64,000 nt of DNA from Eucalyptus grandis (lineage: Eukaryota > Streptophyta > Magnoliopsida > Myrtales > Myrtaceae), in assembly GCF_016545825.1 (NCBI RefSeq), contig NC_052619.1, forward strand, positions 1,875,501 to 1,939,500, given 5' to 3'. The translations under genes were made by a program, and so were the position numbers. The notes beneath the pieces were generated by a model. That model searched no databases. It was not told the origin of the DNA and saw only the letters and a list, made by a program, of their open reading frames with translations. Of this stretch, positions 63,501-64,000 are shown piece after piece. How positions within the stretch are numbered: the stretch's first letter is position 1; every line of letters starts with the position of its first letter.

Positions 63501-64000
63501 AACAATCTTCTCTTTGTACTCAACTGCTTTGGTAGGACGTCTTGTTGGACTGGAACCAACTTTGACAGTGTCGATTCTGCCTCGTTGTATTACTGTGGCA
63601 TTGGCCCTCAGCATCGTGTCTCTATTTGAAGGTATTCTGGATTCTCAATTGAAATGCAATTTGGAATAGGAGATTACTTCTGCATCATCTTTTCTAAAGC
63701 ACAATTGAAATCCATGCGATGGATTTCTTCGACTTTTTCTACTCGATATGCGTTCTCTTTCTCTGAGCAAGGTATATTTTTGGCAAATGGTGACTAAATA
63801 TTTGTGCTTGAAATTTCGTTTGTCTCTTGAGCGGTGCAGGTGCCAATTCATCTCTTACAGCTGCTGTGGTTGTGGTAACTGGTTTAGTTGGAGCAAACTT
63901 CGTGCAAGCAATGCTGGATAGACTTAAATTCCGTGATCCTATTGCCCGAGGAATAGCTACCGCATCAAGGTACGCTTACTGAACATTGGCCATCTTTCTG
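60556..64000 (+). CDS. PLGG1: PLGG1: plastid glycolate/glycerate translocator (5' part, apparent frameshift in exon 1)
   Basis: Exons: 60556-60917, 61043-61358, 61896-62157, 62269-62384, 62875-62984, 63454-63631 and 63840-63969; the gene runs off the window. PLGG1 sits in the chloroplast inner envelope and exchanges glycolate and glycerate in photorespiration. Exon 2 encodes the LrgA-like part (FPSALFGMFCIFSVLVILDS, FIQRWLPLFYVPSLVV). Later exons encode the LrgB-like part (GDILMGFLGSVILSFAFS, EIFTSVIVATIFSLYSTALV). The likely start ATG 60556 (GCCATGGC context, MAIVSATLHHHHHH) is in a different frame from the rest of exon 1. The expected sequence switches frame near 60641-60650 (GGGAGGGGGA), as if one G were missing. 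In the downstream frame the first ATG after the shift is 60825 (MGDEKT), which would lack the transit peptide. Either a base-call error or a real lesion; all later exons are intact. Confidence 0.9.

Noticed and set aside
1..64000. CRISPR array, operon-like gene cluster or lignan gene cluster
   Set aside because: The genome is eukaryotic and the repeats found are long tandem units without spacers. Apart from the PLR copies, neighbouring genes belong to unrelated pathways.

Overview
The window is nuclear DNA from a flowering plant, probably a woody eudicot. Genes are split by GT-AG introns, encode plant-specific families, and are separated by long AT-rich stretches with LTR-retrotransposon remnants and non-autonomous DNA transposons. 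The overall look suggests Myrtaceae (Eucalyptus-like), but that is a guess.

Layout. Positions 1-11680 and 19179-26164 are two copies of one segmental duplication. Each is about 5.9 kb once later insertions are removed. The unit carries the last three exons of a pinoresinol-lariciresinol reductase (PLR) gene on the plus strand and the 3' end of a CobW/ZNG1-type G3E GTPase gene on the minus strand. In the right-hand copy both genes are complete (PLR-B 16717-23498; GTPase 24055-28982). In the left-hand copy the PLR exons are intact (PLR-A; exon 1 would lie left of the window), but the GTPase part is a dead fragment that breaks off inside exon 6. The left copy has also taken three solo LTRs, two of them nested, and a Mutator-like element. 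The right copy has one PIF/Harbinger-like element in PLR intron 1. Between the copies lie a GC-rich long-TIR element and a 283-bp tandem repeat carrying two decayed copies of the end of a third PLR.

The rest of the window holds three more genes: a two-exon, many-membrane-span Atg22/MFS-like protein (minus, 32976-36409), an eleven-exon OSCA1-type osmosensitive cation channel of 772 codons (plus, 52069-58220), and the 5' part of the plastid glycolate/glycerate translocator PLGG1 (plus, 60556 to beyond the edge). PLGG1 exon 1 carries an apparent 1-bp frameshift in its transit-peptide region. The 15.6 kb between the Atg22-like gene and the OSCA gene has no gene I can support. It holds a four-unit 110-bp tandem array, other degenerate repeats and TIR elements.

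The genes are not functionally linked: lignan biosynthesis, metal-cofactor handling, an unknown transporter, osmotic Ca2+ entry and photorespiratory transport. The main story is structural: a local duplication whose copies have had different fates, with datable insertions. I did not find a new multi-gene system. Exon boundaries were set by hand from splice consensus and reading-frame continuity.
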